Positions 63,919 to 64,000 of a stretch of DNA of 64,000 nucleotides are shown piece after piece; position 1 is the first letter of the stretch; each line of letters starts with the position of its first letter. Made by a program: the position numbers and the translations under genes. The notes beneath the pieces are model-generated. The model was not told the origin of the DNA. It saw only the letters and a program-made list of their open reading frames with translations, and ran no database searches. This stretch comes from Bacteroidales bacterium (GTDB lineage: Bacteria > Bacteroidota > Bacteroidia > Bacteroidales > WCHB1-69), in contig JAKSMB010000001.1 in NCBI GenBank assembly GCA_024400875.1, forward strand, positions 1-64,000, given 5' to 3'.

Positions 63919-64000
63919 TTATTCAGTAATGACCCACGTTCCGTAAGTTCTACCACCTTGTCGTTCAACTATTCCCTTTTCACGAAGTTCTTTCAATTCT
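63919..64000 (-). CDS. C-terminal end of a gene cut by the window edge
   Basis: The last 26 codons of a minus-strand gene: ELKELREKGIVERQGG then RTYGTWVITE and stop. The pattern (helix, LREKGIVERxG, strand ending in W) is that of a winged-helix domain, as found at the end of AlbA_2/Schlafen-type ATP-binding proteins and some transcription factors. The rest lies outside the window. Confidence 0.55.
   Translation of the reverse strand, partial: ELKELREKGIVERQGGRTYGTWVITE

Overview
The window looks like chromosomal DNA of a member of the Bacteroidota, most likely order Bacteroidales. Four things in the sequence point there. At least 19 genes are preceded by the group's -7 element (TAnnTTTG), usually 19-41 bases before the start codon, with no obvious Shine-Dalgarno sequences. 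There is a type IX secretion (T9SS) type A sorting domain on a C10 protease and a FISUMP-domain secreted protein. The nusB / DUF1573 / yajC / YbbR / coaE string is typical of Bacteroidota. The xylB-xylA-xylE order is also familiar from the group. No replication origin, prophage, insertion sequence or CRISPR array was seen, so this is mainly a core-genome segment.

Layout. 1-328: an unusually GC-rich, self-complementary stretch (candidate structured RNA) and a bidirectional terminator. 329-5998 (minus): aspartate aminotransferase, then an operon of unknown secreted protein, manA, trmN6 and FISUMP protein. 6358-8961: alaS. 8958-14490 (minus): a tightly overlapping operon of lipoprotein, tilS, membrane protein, sufS, MauE/DoxX-thioredoxin fusion and TetR regulator. 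14683-19835: metK behind a long leader resembling a SAM-II riboswitch, then a B12-dependent ribonucleotide reductase and a CCG-domain Fe-S protein. 19932-21750 (minus): zinc-ribbon coiled-coil protein and Nif3. 21858-28754: TPR histidine kinase, NarL-type response regulator and the xylose genes xylB-xylA-xylE. 28857-34318: alkaline phosphatase, a coiled-coil membrane protein, nusB, DUF1573 lipoprotein, yajC, a short YbbR protein and coaE. 34347-40043 (minus): aspS followed by Wzz-like, Wzy/ligase-like and Wzx-like polysaccharide assembly genes. 40349-49661: UvrD helicase, GSCFA protein, queA, purM, T9SS-exported C10 protease and a double flavodoxin-fold protein. 49671-51909 (minus): truA and a beta-helix lipoprotein. 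51987-53714: double-ATPase peptide ABC protein. 53729-58713 (minus): tRNA-Phe, an unknown protein, S41 protease, dnaG and a DUF59 protein. 58856-60070: pepT. 60267-63867 (minus): a small operon with a possibly frameshifted gene, a DUF4143 ATPase behind tandem palindromes, and aminopeptidase P. The 3' tail of another gene lies at the right edge.

Functionally the window holds translation and tRNA modification genes (alaS, aspS, tilS, trmN6, queA, truA, tRNA-Phe), replication and repair (dnaG, uvrD, nrdJ), cofactor and sulfur chemistry (metK, sufS, coaE, DUF59), xylose use, peptide use (pepT, pepP, C10, S41, oligopeptide ABC) and envelope polysaccharide assembly. No obviously new multi-gene defence or mobile system was found. 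The least explained signals are non-coding: the GC-rich hairpin at the left edge, a heptanucleotide repeat family at three loci, a 109-bp element bounded by a 17-bp inverted repeat between aspS and uvrD, the SAM-II-like metK leader, and a 23-bp-spaced palindrome array before the DUF4143 ATPase.
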